This document shows, piece after piece, positions 1-6,707 of a DNA stretch of 12,558 nt. Source of the stretch: JAUVIB01 sp964424545. GTDB lineage: Bacteria > Calditrichota > Calditrichia > Calditrichales > Calditrichaceae. The notes below the pieces were generated by a model. That model was given only the letters and a program-made list of their open reading frames with translations. It did not search any database and was not told where the DNA came from. The translations under genes and the position numbers were made by a program. The stretch spans positions 1 to 12,558 of the forward strand of contig CAYRJN010000113.1 of the NCBI GenBank assembly GCA_964424545.1, read 5' to 3'. Every line of letters begins with the position of its first letter. Position 1 is the stretch's first letter.

Positions 1-125
1 TACAAAATTTTCAATTACTTATCATCTTTTTTTTTACCGACTAAGTAGAATTAAATCACTTTTTAATAAAATTTATTAAAGAAAAGTTGCTGAATATCAA
101 TTACTTAGGTCTTTTTAAATTCCTA
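1..125. other. AT-rich non-coding left edge with an inverted repeat
   Basis: No reading frame of note lies here. It is the 3' flank of the minus-strand ATPase gene. Two things can be seen: an 11-base direct repeat TCAATTACTTA at 11-21 and 97-107, and a 9-bp inverted repeat TTTAATAAA / TTTATTAAA at 62-70 and 72-80, which extends imperfectly outward to 58-87. The inverted repeat could form a weak AU hairpin at the end of the ATPase mRNA, but it has no G+C stem and is not a convincing intrinsic terminator. Confidence 0.4.
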
Positions 126-1838
126 TTATAATTGTCTCATTTTTATTCCGCGCATACGATTGAAAGCCGCTGCCATTTCTATTGGTCTAAAATAGCTGAA
201 GTTTCCCGTTTTTTGTTTACTCAATATATCCAAAGCGTCTCTTTTTATATCGGTTGATACGGTTTCAACTATTTTCCGTAACGGCGTTTCACCATCCATA
301 TACTTTTTCGCATAGTCTATCGCAAATCCAATAGCTTTTATTTGCGATAATTCTACAATTTGTTCAAGATCGCTTATATCGATACTTTGTTTTCCGAAAG
401 TGAGCGTATGTTTGTCTTTGACAATAATGCGTTTTTTTCGGTATTCGTTTATGGGGTCGATACTGTCGGCAAAAGGAATTCTCTCTTTGATGCGAAATAT
501 TTTTTCCGATTGGTTGAGCGCTTTACTTTTGTTTAAAGGTGCAATTTCGTGCGCTTGTTTTGTTACATCAACAGCTCGGTAATTGCGCATTTGGATAATG
601 TAGTTGGATACGCGGAAGTAATCGCCGCTGCCCCCAAGAACGAGAATAGTGGAAACGCCCCTTTCTCGGTAGAGCTGCTGCACTCTGTCGATAAAAGGTA
701 TTATAGGTTCATCTTTGGCCTTAATTAAGCGGCGTATTTTATCATCGCGTATCATAAAATTTGCGGCGCAAGTGTCCTCGTCCATTAACAAAACTTCTGC
801 TCCGGCCTCTATGGCCTCAATTATGGCCGCTGCTTGCGACGTGCTTCCGCTGGCGTTTGTACTACTGAATCTTTTGGTGTCTTTCGCGTATGGCAGATTG
901 TCAATAAACGAGGAGATATCCGTTTTGGTAATAGAGCGACCGCTGTATGCCCGAATTTTTAATGTCCGGGGTAAAGAAACGCAAAATTCTCGTCCGTCGC
1001 CCGGGATATGATTGTATATACCCATGGCAATAGTATCCATAAGCGTCGATTTACCGTGAAATCCGCCGCCGACAATCAAGGTTACGCCGCTCGGTATGCC
1101 CAGACCGCTGATTGAACCGTGATGCGGCAAGCTGATACGCACTTCCATACTTTCGGGCACTTGAAAGTGAATAGCCGCCTCTTTAAGCAGCGGCTCATCG
1201 CTCAAGCCGCTTTGTCTCGGTAATACGGCTCCGTTGGATACGAATGCGATCAGACCCAATTCGGAAAGTTTTTCTCTAAGAAACTCCGTATCTTCCGCTG
1301 TTTCGATATGCTCTTTGAGCGCAGAGATATCAATGTAACGTTCAAATAGCGAGGTTTCTACAATTTCTGGGAGTTCTTCCAAAAGCATTTTTTTGGCCGT
1401 GACGGCGTCGATTAGGCGGCCTTTCGCAGGCAGTCCTACAAAACAACGTATTTCAATATAGTTGTTGTCGATGATAACATTATTACGCTCTAAAATAGCC
1501 TGCCCAGGCTTGTTAATAGTGATAATTCCGCTGTTGCCCGTTCCGCGTCTGCCATGGGAAATCAACTTAGACGCTTTATAAAAAAGACGCGCAATAAAAT
1601 CGCGGAAAGCAATCTCTGTGGTCTTATGAGTTGTATTCCAATCTATAATACGCGCGTCGCTGCGTTTTGCGATTATCCTGTATATACCGGTGTGGGAAGG
1701 GGCAAACGGATCTTTCGGTATCCGTTCAATAATTAACCTAAAGGCCGGAAAGGTATATTCCCCCAAAAGCGATTGATAAACACCGTAATCTTTTGAATCA
1801 ATCGCATCTATTTTTTCCCTGAGGCGTTTTGGTTCCAT
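126..1838 (-). CDS. ABC-class P-loop ATPase (COG3044 / ABC_ATPase family)
   Basis: This 570-residue soluble protein belongs to the family annotated as 'predicted ATPase of the ABC class'. Its cellular role in bacteria is unknown. A trypanosome relative, MRB1590, is a mitochondrial RNA-editing-associated ATPase. The Walker A loop GGGFHGKST is at about residues 257-265 (Lys263), followed by the family's YNHIPGDGRE stretch. An ABC-signature-like segment SGSTSQ is at 330-335, and the Walker B LLMDED with Asp353/Glu354 leads into CAANFMIRD. There is no membrane segment or transporter partner, so it is not a transport ATPase. The ATG has a GAGG ribosome site 4 bases upstream, and the gene starts only 14 bases after the bcp stop, so the two are almost certainly co-transcribed. 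Length and motifs look complete. Family assignment is confident; function is not known. Confidence 0.9.
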   Translation of the reverse strand: MEPKRLREKIDAIDSKDYGVYQSLLGEYTFPAFRLIIERIPKDPFAPSHTGIYRIIAKRSDARIIDWNTTHKTTEIAFRDFIARLFYKASKLISHGRRGTGNSGIITINKPGQAILERNNVIIDNNYIEIRCFVGLPAKGRLIDAVTAKKMLLEELPEIVETSLFERYIDISALKEHIETAEDTEFLREKLSELGLIAFVSNGAVLPRQSGLSDEPLLKEAAIHFQVPESMEVRISLPHHGSISGLGIPSGVTLIVGGGFHGKSTLMDTIAMGIYNHIPGDGREFCVSLPRTLKIRAYSGRSITKTDISSFIDNLPYAKDTKRFSSTNASGSTSQAAAIIEAIEAGAEVLLMDEDTCAANFMIRDDKIRRLIKAKDEPIIPFIDRVQQLYRERGVSTILVLGGSGDYFRVSNYIIQMRNYRAVDVTKQAHEIAPLNKSKALNQSEKIFRIKERIPFADSIDPINEYRKKRIIVKDKHTLTFGKQSIDISDLEQIVELSQIKAIGFAIDYAKKYMDGETPLRKIVETVSTDIKRDALDILSKQKTGNFSYFRPIEMAAAFNRMRGIKMRQL

Positions 1839-1852
1839 ATAACCTCAAAACT

Positions 1853-2317
1853 TTATCCGATATTCTTTAAAAACGTCAACACTTCATCGGCATGTTCTTT
1901 TACTTTAACTTTTGGATAAACTTTGGCAATTTTTCCTTGAGGATCAATAATATAAGTGGAACGAACGATACCCATAAATTCTCTGCCGTAAAGTTTCTTT
2001 TTTTGCCAAGTTTCATAAGTCTCGCAAACATGATCGTTTTCATCGCTTAAGAGCGGGAATTGCAAATTGTATTTTTCGGCAAATTTTTTATGACGGGCAA
2101 TCGAATCTTTACTAACTCCGAGAATTACCGCGTCAATTTTGGAGAAATCGGGCATACTTTCCTGAAATGTACAGGCTTCGGTTATACAGCCGGGAGTCAT
2201 ATCTTTCGGGTAAAAATAGAGTATAACCCATTTCCCCTTAAATTGCGATAGCGCGATATTTTCTTCGTTTTGATTCGGTAAGGTGAAATCAGGTGCGGTA
2301 GTGTCAACATCTAACAT
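1853..2317 (-). CDS. bcp: Thioredoxin-dependent thiol peroxidase, BCP/PrxQ type
   Basis: This 154-residue cytoplasmic peroxiredoxin would reduce hydrogen peroxide and organic hydroperoxides with electrons from thioredoxin. The AhpC/TSA fold begins at APDFTLPNQ (residues 8-16). The active site YPKDMTPGCITEACTF contains the peroxidatic Cys44 and, five residues on, the resolving Cys49, the hallmark of the atypical 2-Cys BCP subgroup. The conserved active-site Arg is Arg119 in GIVRSTYIID, where the family usually has RSTF. Length is normal for the family. The start ATG is preceded by AGGAG with a good spacing. It is the first gene of an operon with the ABC-class ATPase and diverges from the AMMECR1 gene, with 99 bases between them. 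Confidence 0.95.
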   Translation of the reverse strand: MLDVDTTAPDFTLPNQNEENIALSQFKGKWVILYFYPKDMTPGCITEACTFQESMPDFSKIDAVILGVSKDSIARHKKFAEKYNLQFPLLSDENDHVCETYETWQKKKLYGREFMGIVRSTYIIDPQGKIAKVYPKVKVKEHADEVLTFLKNIG

Positions 2318-2369
2318 AATATCTCCTGTTTGAATGATTTTTCAAAAAAAGGCTTTCAACTTTAATCCT

Positions 2370-2398
2370 AAAATACTAAATTGTATTCAAAATGGCAA
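2370..2398 (-). promoter_or_regulatory. Candidate sigma-70-like promoter for bcp
   Basis: Reading the minus strand, TTGCCA (2398-2393) and TATTTT (2375-2370) are separated by exactly 17 bases and lie about 50 bases upstream of the bcp start codon. The match is 5/6 at -35 and 4/6 at -10, which could occur by chance in such AT-rich DNA. No equally good plus-strand promoter for the AMMECR1 gene stands out in this divergent spacer. Confidence 0.3.
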
Positions 2399-2416
2399 TC
2401 TGAAAGGAGGGTTTAG

Positions 2417-2977
2417 ATGAGTTTTAGCTTAAATGATGAAGAAAAAAAGTTTTTACTGGAATTGGCCAGAAAAACAATTGTCAACTATTTCCATAATGAT
2501 AATCCTTTAAAAGTCGATTATTTTTCCGATAAACTTAAAGAAAAATGCGGCGTATTTGTTACCTTGGAAAAGCATCATGACTTGCGTGGCTGTATCGGCT
2601 ATGTGGAGGGGTATAAACCGTTGCAGGACGCCGTGCAGGATAACGCTATATCCGCAGCTTTTCGTGATCCCCGTTTTCCTTCGTTGAGTATTGAGGAACT
2701 TACTGATCTTGAAATAGAAATCTCCGTGTTAACGCCGTTGGAAAAAGTAAACGATATATCGGAAATAAAAGTGGGGCGCGATGGGTTGCTTGTTAAAAAA
2801 GGTTTTCAGCAGGGGCTGTTGCTTCCGCAGGTCGCCACCGATTGGGGCTGGGATCGAACGCAGTTTCTTGAACAAACCTGTCGTAAAGCCGGTTTGCCAC
2901 TCAATGCTTGGAAAGATAAAGATACGGAGATTGAAAAATTTTCCGCTTTAATATTTAGAGAGAGCGATTATATGTGA
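2417..2977 (+). CDS. AMMECR1-domain protein (AmmeMemoRadiSam system protein A)
   Basis: This 186-residue soluble protein covers a full AMMECR1 domain. The diagnostic LRGCIGYVE motif is at residues 56-64. It is followed by AVQDNAISAAFRDPRFPSL and by the LEIEISVLTPLEKV strand typical of the family, and the C-terminal part contains WGWDRTQFLEQTCRKAGL. The biochemical role is unknown. In many bacteria the gene sits with a Memo-family gene and a radical SAM gene; neither is in this window. Translation starts at an ATG 6 bases after a near-perfect AAGGAGG (2404-2410), which suggests good expression. Family assignment is firm; function is open. Confidence 0.93.
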   Translation: MSFSLNDEEKKFLLELARKTIVNYFHNDNPLKVDYFSDKLKEKCGVFVTLEKHHDLRGCIGYVEGYKPLQDAVQDNAISAAFRDPRFPSLSIEELTDLEIEISVLTPLEKVNDISEIKVGRDGLLVKKGFQQGLLLPQVATDWGWDRTQFLEQTCRKAGLPLNAWKDKDTEIEKFSALIFRESDYM

Positions 2978-3026
2978 AATAACGGCTCATAGTTATAAGT
3001 TAAAAATATGGTCTGTTATACGGTGA

Positions 3027-3206
3027 ATGGATAAATCAAGATACAATGAATATTTTTGTGATGGTATCCGTACTTCGATTAAAAAGGATTCTTTTTTATC
3101 GGAGGAAAAGCCCTTTGATTCTGACGATAAACAGGTGTTCCATACGACTATAACAACATATTGTGAATATTGGTTTATATCCGTGGCAGCTTTTTACAAA
3201 AAGTAA
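3027..3206 (+). CDS. Possible 59-residue hypothetical protein
   Basis: The 265-base gap between the AMMECR1 and cation-efflux genes contains one open frame, ATG to TAA, of 59 codons. The product would be hydrophilic at first (MDKSRYNEYF...) and aromatic toward the end (YCEYWFISVAAFYKK). I recognise no domain. The upstream sequence GGTGA directly abuts the ATG, so the ribosome site is poor. It may be a real small gene, a decayed fragment, or chance. Apart from it the gap shows no other structure. Confidence 0.3.
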   Translation: MDKSRYNEYFCDGIRTSIKKDSFLSEEKPFDSDDKQVFHTTITTYCEYWFISVAAFYKK

Positions 3207-3242
3207 ACGGTGCAATATTAAAAAAATAATGAAAGTTTGACT

Positions 3243-4145
3243 ATGATTAATCCGGCAGGTATAACCGTAATTAGCATTATTTTGAATGTTCTTCTTGGGA
3301 TTTTTAAAATAATAGTGGGTGTTCTCGGCAAAAGCGGGGCACTAATTGCCGATGGTATTCACTCCTTTTCCGATTTTGTAAGCGATATTATCGTGCTAAT
3401 TGGCATAAAAATCGGAGAGAAACCGGTTGACGAAGGGCATAATTACGGTCACGGTAAATTTGAAACTTTTTCAACGGTTATCCTCGGTACCATTCTACTT
3501 ATCGCAGGGATAATGATTTTTTGGAAAGCTTCTCTTAGAATATACGCTTTCTATCAAGGCGAAATGCTGGTTCAACCCGGTTCTCTTACTCTTGCCGTAG
3601 CCGCGTTATCCATCCTTGTTAAAGAATTGCTCTATCGCTATACAAAATATGTCGGAGAAAAAACGGGTAAACAATCACTGATTGCCAATGCCTGGCATCA
3701 TCGTAGCGACGCACTTTCGTCCATTGCGGCCTTTATCGGTATTGGCGGTGCCATCATGTTGGGTGATGCTTGGCGAGTATTGGATCCTGCGGCGGCTGTT
3801 GTGGTTAGCTATTTTATTATAAAAGTAGCCGGTATGATTATGTTGCAAAGCTTAAATGAACTTTTAGAAGCGTCGTTGGACAGCGATGAACGGAAGACAA
3901 TCATCGATATTGTTAAAAGGGTTAAGGGAGCAAAAAATCCTCATAATTTACGGACACGTAAAGTGGGTAACGCCGTTGCGATTGAGCTGCATCTTTGGGT
4001 CGATCCTTCGCTTAATGTAGTTGACGCTCACGATATATCAACGGATGTTGAAAGAGCATTAAAAGAGCATTACGGGCGCAATACATTTATATCGGTTCAT
4101 ATTGAACCGGAAAAGGTAAAAGGCGCTAATGTAAAAAAAAGGTAA
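3243..4145 (+). CDS. Cation diffusion facilitator (CDF) metal exporter, probably Zn2+
   Basis: This 300-residue inner-membrane protein with about six transmembrane helices and a cytoplasmic C-terminal ferredoxin-like domain should export divalent metal in exchange for protons. The helix-2 metal ligands are His40 and Asp44 (ADGIHSFSD), and the helix-5 ligands are His152 and Asp156 (NAWHHRSDALSS). This HxxxD/HxxxD arrangement is the one found in zinc-selective ZnT-type members, whereas YiiP has DxxxD in helix 2. The loop motif GHNYGHGKFETF (residues 65-76) is the family's standard feature. The C-terminal domain ends with VHIEPE. I chose the ATG at 3243 over an in-frame TTG two codons earlier because GAAAG lies about 8 bases upstream and ATG is the commoner start. 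The downstream redoxin-like gene begins 5 bases after the stop, so the two form an operon. Confidence 0.92.
   Translation: MINPAGITVISIILNVLLGIFKIIVGVLGKSGALIADGIHSFSDFVSDIIVLIGIKIGEKPVDEGHNYGHGKFETFSTVILGTILLIAGIMIFWKASLRIYAFYQGEMLVQPGSLTLAVAALSILVKELLYRYTKYVGEKTGKQSLIANAWHHRSDALSSIAAFIGIGGAIMLGDAWRVLDPAAAVVVSYFIIKVAGMIMLQSLNELLEASLDSDERKTIIDIVKRVKGAKNPHNLRTRKVGNAVAIELHLWVDPSLNVVDAHDISTDVERALKEHYGRNTFISVHIEPEKVKGANVKKR
4136..4142 (+). promoter_or_regulatory. Ribosome binding site supporting a TTG start
   Basis: An A-rich AAAAAGG lies inside the last codons of the metal-exporter gene, 8 bases before a TTG at 4151. The nearest in-frame ATG (4163) has no such sequence at the right distance, so TTG is the likelier start and translation is probably coupled to the exporter. 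Confidence 0.5.
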
Positions 4146-4150
4146 AAAAA

Positions 4151-4678
4151 TTGACAACAGATATGGTAGAAGGCGGAAGTTTTCCTGATTTTCAACTTCC
4201 CGATCATAATAAAAAAATACGGAAATTATCCGAAATTCAAAATGCCGACGCTTTAATCGTTATTGTAGCGCGTGGTTATCATTACCGCGGCGATCGTTTA
4301 CAGCATCGTTTGCTTGTCCCGTTTTATCCCGAATTAGCGGAAGGTCACAGCAAACTTGTAACGCTTATAAATGGAAACGGCAAAGCGGCAATGGGTTTTC
4401 GCAGTCGGGTAGGCGCATATTGGCCGTTTCTTTATGATTCGAAAAATGTTATTATTAATGCGCTGGATGTTGCGGACAAAAGCGAAGAAGGCGGAATAAT
4501 TTCTCATACGTTTGTTCTGAAACCGGGTTTGGTTATCTACAAAGTATATAACGGCTATTGGTATTGGGAGCGTCCTTCCGTTGAAGATTTACGAAAGGAC
4601 TTGCGTATGCTTCATCGTGAAATGCGGTCTGAATGGGGATCATTTCAACCCGATAGGCCAAGCGGAATATTGGTTTAA
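4151..4678 (+). CDS. Peroxiredoxin-like (AhpC/TSA fold) protein lacking all cysteines
   Basis: This 175-residue cytoplasmic protein has a thioredoxin-like fold of the peroxiredoxin-like redoxin group. The N-terminal FPDFQLPDH (residues 11-19) is the AhpC/TSA opening strand. The segment ARGYHYRGDR (40-49) aligns with the RGxxCPxxR active site of relatives, but Tyr45 and Arg46 stand where the peroxidatic Cys and Pro should be. The whole protein contains no cysteine. The rest is well kept: VGAYWPFLYDSKN, then HTFVLKPGLVIYKVYNGYWYWERPS, which I remember from cysteine-containing members of this subgroup. It therefore cannot act as a thiol peroxidase and may have a binding or structural role. It starts 5 bases after the CDF exporter gene. 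The TTG start is favoured by its upstream AAGG; the ATG at 4163 is the alternative. Confidence 0.8.
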   Translation: MTTDMVEGGSFPDFQLPDHNKKIRKLSEIQNADALIVIVARGYHYRGDRLQHRLLVPFYPELAEGHSKLVTLINGNGKAAMGFRSRVGAYWPFLYDSKNVIINALDVADKSEEGGIISHTFVLKPGLVIYKVYNGYWYWERPSVEDLRKDLRMLHREMRSEWGSFQPDRPSGILV

Positions 4679-4868
4679 TTGTTCTTTAATACGCAAGGAA
4701 GTTAATCTTAATCTAATTCTTTATACATCTAACGGAGAAAGCGTAGTTTTTAGTTTTCGTGTTCGGTAGATGCCGCTTATATCGTTGTATAGATAGTTAT
4801 ACCAAGCGTTTAAGCTATCGTATGACGTTGACACGTCCAGAAACAGGCAAACCGACCGAGGTAATCAA

Positions 4869-4890
4869 AATTTACGATTTTTCGGTAAAT
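4869..4890 (-). terminator. Weak candidate terminator of the two-component operon
   Basis: On the minus strand the last codons and stop of the regulator gene can fold as ATTTA-C-CGA / AAAA loop / TCG-TAAAT (8 bp, one bulge), followed by TTTG. The stem is A+T-rich and the T-run short, so this is only a possible 3'-end structure. The rest of the 193-base convergent spacer (4679-4871) shows no gene and no stronger hairpin. Confidence 0.25.
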
Positions 4891-5576
4891 AGATATCCGG
4901 CGCTGCGTATGCTTTTAATATAGCGTGGTTTAACCGGATCAGGTTCAAAATATTTACGCAGGCGGGAAATAAAAATATCCACGGTACGTGTCTCCATATC
5001 GGAATTGAGATTCCATACTTCTTTAAGCAATTCGCCCCTAGATATTACTTTATCGCGGTTTTCAATTAAATATTTCAGAAGCATGGCTTCGTGGGCAGTT
5101 AAGCTAAACTCCCCCTTGCTGTTTTTACAGGAAAGATTCTCAAAATTTATTTCATTCTCACCGAATTTTATTATAGGTTGCAAATCGGCTGATTTTTTAT
5201 ACCATGATTTTCTCCTGAGCATCCCTTTAATACGCAGCATTAGTTCTTGCAAATGAAACGGTTTTGTCAGATAGTCGTCGGCCCCGGTTTCTAAACCTTT
5301 GATACGGTCGTCGTCTTCGCTCCTTGCGGTTAGCATTAAAATCGGAATTTGCGGGTCTTTGTTGCGAATATATTCGGCAATTTCAAATCCGTTCATATAG
5401 GGTAGCATAATATCAAGCACAATTAAATCGTATCGATTGTTATTTAAGAAAGCGATAGCTTCTCTGCCGTCCTTGGCCCAATCAACGATATAGTTTTCTT
5501 CTTTAAGATTATATTCAAGAGCGACGGCAAGAGATTCTTCATCTTCAACAAGAAGTATTGCTGGTGTGTCATCCAT
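4872..5576 (-). CDS. OmpR/PhoB-family response regulator
   Basis: This 234-residue DNA-binding regulator has an N-terminal receiver domain with an acidic pocket at Glu11/Asp12. Its phospho-acceptor is Asp55 in LIVLDIMLPYMNG, the switch Thr is Thr83, and Lys105 lies in LTKPF. A C-terminal winged helix (about residues 130-232) contains LTAHEAMLLKYL, SRGELLKEVW, the recognition region TVDIFISRLRKYF, and the final hairpin IRSAGYLF. The true start is the ATG at 5576. A longer frame exists upstream, but it only re-reads the kinase gene, and GGAGGAA (5587-5581) sits just before this ATG. The gene overlaps the end of the kinase gene by 8 bases (ATGGATGA), so translation is coupled and the two proteins are a cognate pair. 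Target genes are not evident here. Confidence 0.95.
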   Translation of the reverse strand: MDDTPAILLVEDEESLAVALEYNLKEENYIVDWAKDGREAIAFLNNNRYDLIVLDIMLPYMNGFEIAEYIRNKDPQIPILMLTARSEDDDRIKGLETGADDYLTKPFHLQELMLRIKGMLRRKSWYKKSADLQPIIKFGENEINFENLSCKNSKGEFSLTAHEAMLLKYLIENRDKVISRGELLKEVWNLNSDMETRTVDIFISRLRKYFEPDPVKPRYIKSIRSAGYLFTEKS

Positions 5577-6582
5577 TACTTTCCTCCGATTCTTTTTTAC
5601 TCCATTCCAGTAAGTTGCGGATATAGCGTTTTTTTGTGGCCTGGTAAACCGGCAGATCGATGCGGAATACCGTTCCATTGCCCAGCCCTTTGCTGCTTAC
5701 GCGAATTTTTCCACCGTGATATTTTACAATTTCTTTAACCCAGTAAAGCCCCAGACCTGTTCCTTTTACATTGGGGCTGCTGCTATTGTATATTCTTTGG
5801 AATTTATTAAATATTTTTTTTTGATTTTTCAATTCGATGCCGATGCCGTTATCGCGAATATAGAAAATAAAATTTTTATCGGTACAGCGTAAAATCACAT
5901 CTAATCGTAAAGCACTCAACGAATATTTTTTTGCGTTATCCACAAGATTATTAATAGCGATGGCCAGCCAATTTTTATCAATCACGCATTTACAATCGGC
6001 GCGTCCTTTAACCGCAACCGCTTTCTGCGGAATTTGATAGCGTTCGGCCGCTCTGTATATAAGTTCCCTTATCACTTCATCCGCTTTATAGACATGATAA
6101 TCGTGGGGGTATTTTCTCGCAGTTTTTTTTCGTTCAAATCCGGACATATAAAGAATGGAATTGATTAAATTGTTTAAACGCTCTACATCACTGAGCATCG
6201 TGTTGATAAAGTTGCTCTGCTTCTGTTCAGGCACTTTCCTTGATTTCATTGTTTCAAGATAAAGCTGAATGGAGGAGAGAGGAGATTTTAATTCGTGCGT
6301 GATATTGGCAATGAAATTATCATACATTTTATTAAGGCTTACCTGCCGTGCCAGCCATATAAAGATTAAGGACATAGCGGCTGATATAAAAAGTAATAAA
6401 ATCAATCCGCTGACCAAAGCAAAAATATTGGAGGTATTGGAAATATTATCAATTCCCGTTTTGTCAACATTTACATAATTAACGATATACCAGTAAATCC
6501 ACAATCCTAATAATGAAATCCAGGCCAGTTGAGCCATTATGAAAATAATTACGTGATAAAATAACGAATTTTTTCCGCGCAT
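5569..6582 (-). CDS. Membrane-bound sensor histidine kinase with very short external loop
   Basis: This 337-residue kinase has two predicted transmembrane helices, about residues 11-34 and 53-77, joined by only about 18 residues. There is therefore no folded periplasmic sensor domain. No clear HAMP domain separates helix 2 from the HisKA domain. The phospho-acceptor is His96 (NITHELKSP). The HATPase_c domain shows the N box NNLVDNAKKYS (Asn212, Asn216), G1 DNGIGIE (244-250), F box IFNKF (257-261) and G2 GTGLGL (274-279), so catalysis should be intact. AAGGA lies 6 bases upstream of the ATG. It is the first gene of the operon with the OmpR-type regulator. The layout suggests that the signal is sensed within or at the membrane, or through a partner protein; the signal itself is unknown. 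Confidence 0.94.
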   Translation of the reverse strand: MRGKNSLFYHVIIFIMAQLAWISLLGLWIYWYIVNYVNVDKTGIDNISNTSNIFALVSGLILLLFISAAMSLIFIWLARQVSLNKMYDNFIANITHELKSPLSSIQLYLETMKSRKVPEQKQSNFINTMLSDVERLNNLINSILYMSGFERKKTARKYPHDYHVYKADEVIRELIYRAAERYQIPQKAVAVKGRADCKCVIDKNWLAIAINNLVDNAKKYSLSALRLDVILRCTDKNFIFYIRDNGIGIELKNQKKIFNKFQRIYNSSSPNVKGTGLGLYWVKEIVKYHGGKIRVSSKGLGNGTVFRIDLPVYQATKKRYIRNLLEWSKKESEESNG

Positions 6583-6667
6583 AATATCCTTAAAATGAAT
6601 AATGATTTATACTCAAATTGAAATTTAATGTTTTTACACAAGTTTTACAATACGAAGCAAAAAATTG

Positions 6668-6676
6668 TGATATAAT
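6668..6676 (+). promoter_or_regulatory. Extended -10 promoter of the nitronate monooxygenase-like gene
   Basis: TGaTATAAT is a perfect extended -10 element (TG at 6668-6669, TATAAT at 6671-6676). A TTTACA lies at 6644-6649, but the 21-base gap is too long for an ordinary -35, so the TGn extension probably carries the promoter. Transcription would start near 6683, about 25 bases before the ATG at 6708. That excludes the earlier in-frame ATGs as starts. Confidence 0.6.
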
Positions 6677-6707
6677 TGTTATGTACGAAAAAATATGGAG
6701 ATTTAAT

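Noticed and set aside
715..1011. 98-residue plus-strand frame inside the ATPase gene
   Set aside because: It lies antisense to the Walker B and signature region of a clearly conserved protein and has no recognisable domain of its own.
4581..4769. 62-residue plus-strand frame overlapping the end of the redoxin-like gene
   Set aside because: It mostly re-reads the redoxin-like gene in another frame, has no ribosome site of note, and its product shows no domain.
5577..5678. 34-residue N-terminal extension of the response regulator
   Set aside because: It re-reads kinase coding sequence. The receiver domain begins at the internal ATG, which has GGAGGAA just upstream.
6618..6707. N-terminal extension of the NMO-like protein from upstream in-frame ATGs
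   Set aside because: A TATAAT promoter element lies within it, and GGAG precedes the ATG at 6708 where the family's sequence begins.
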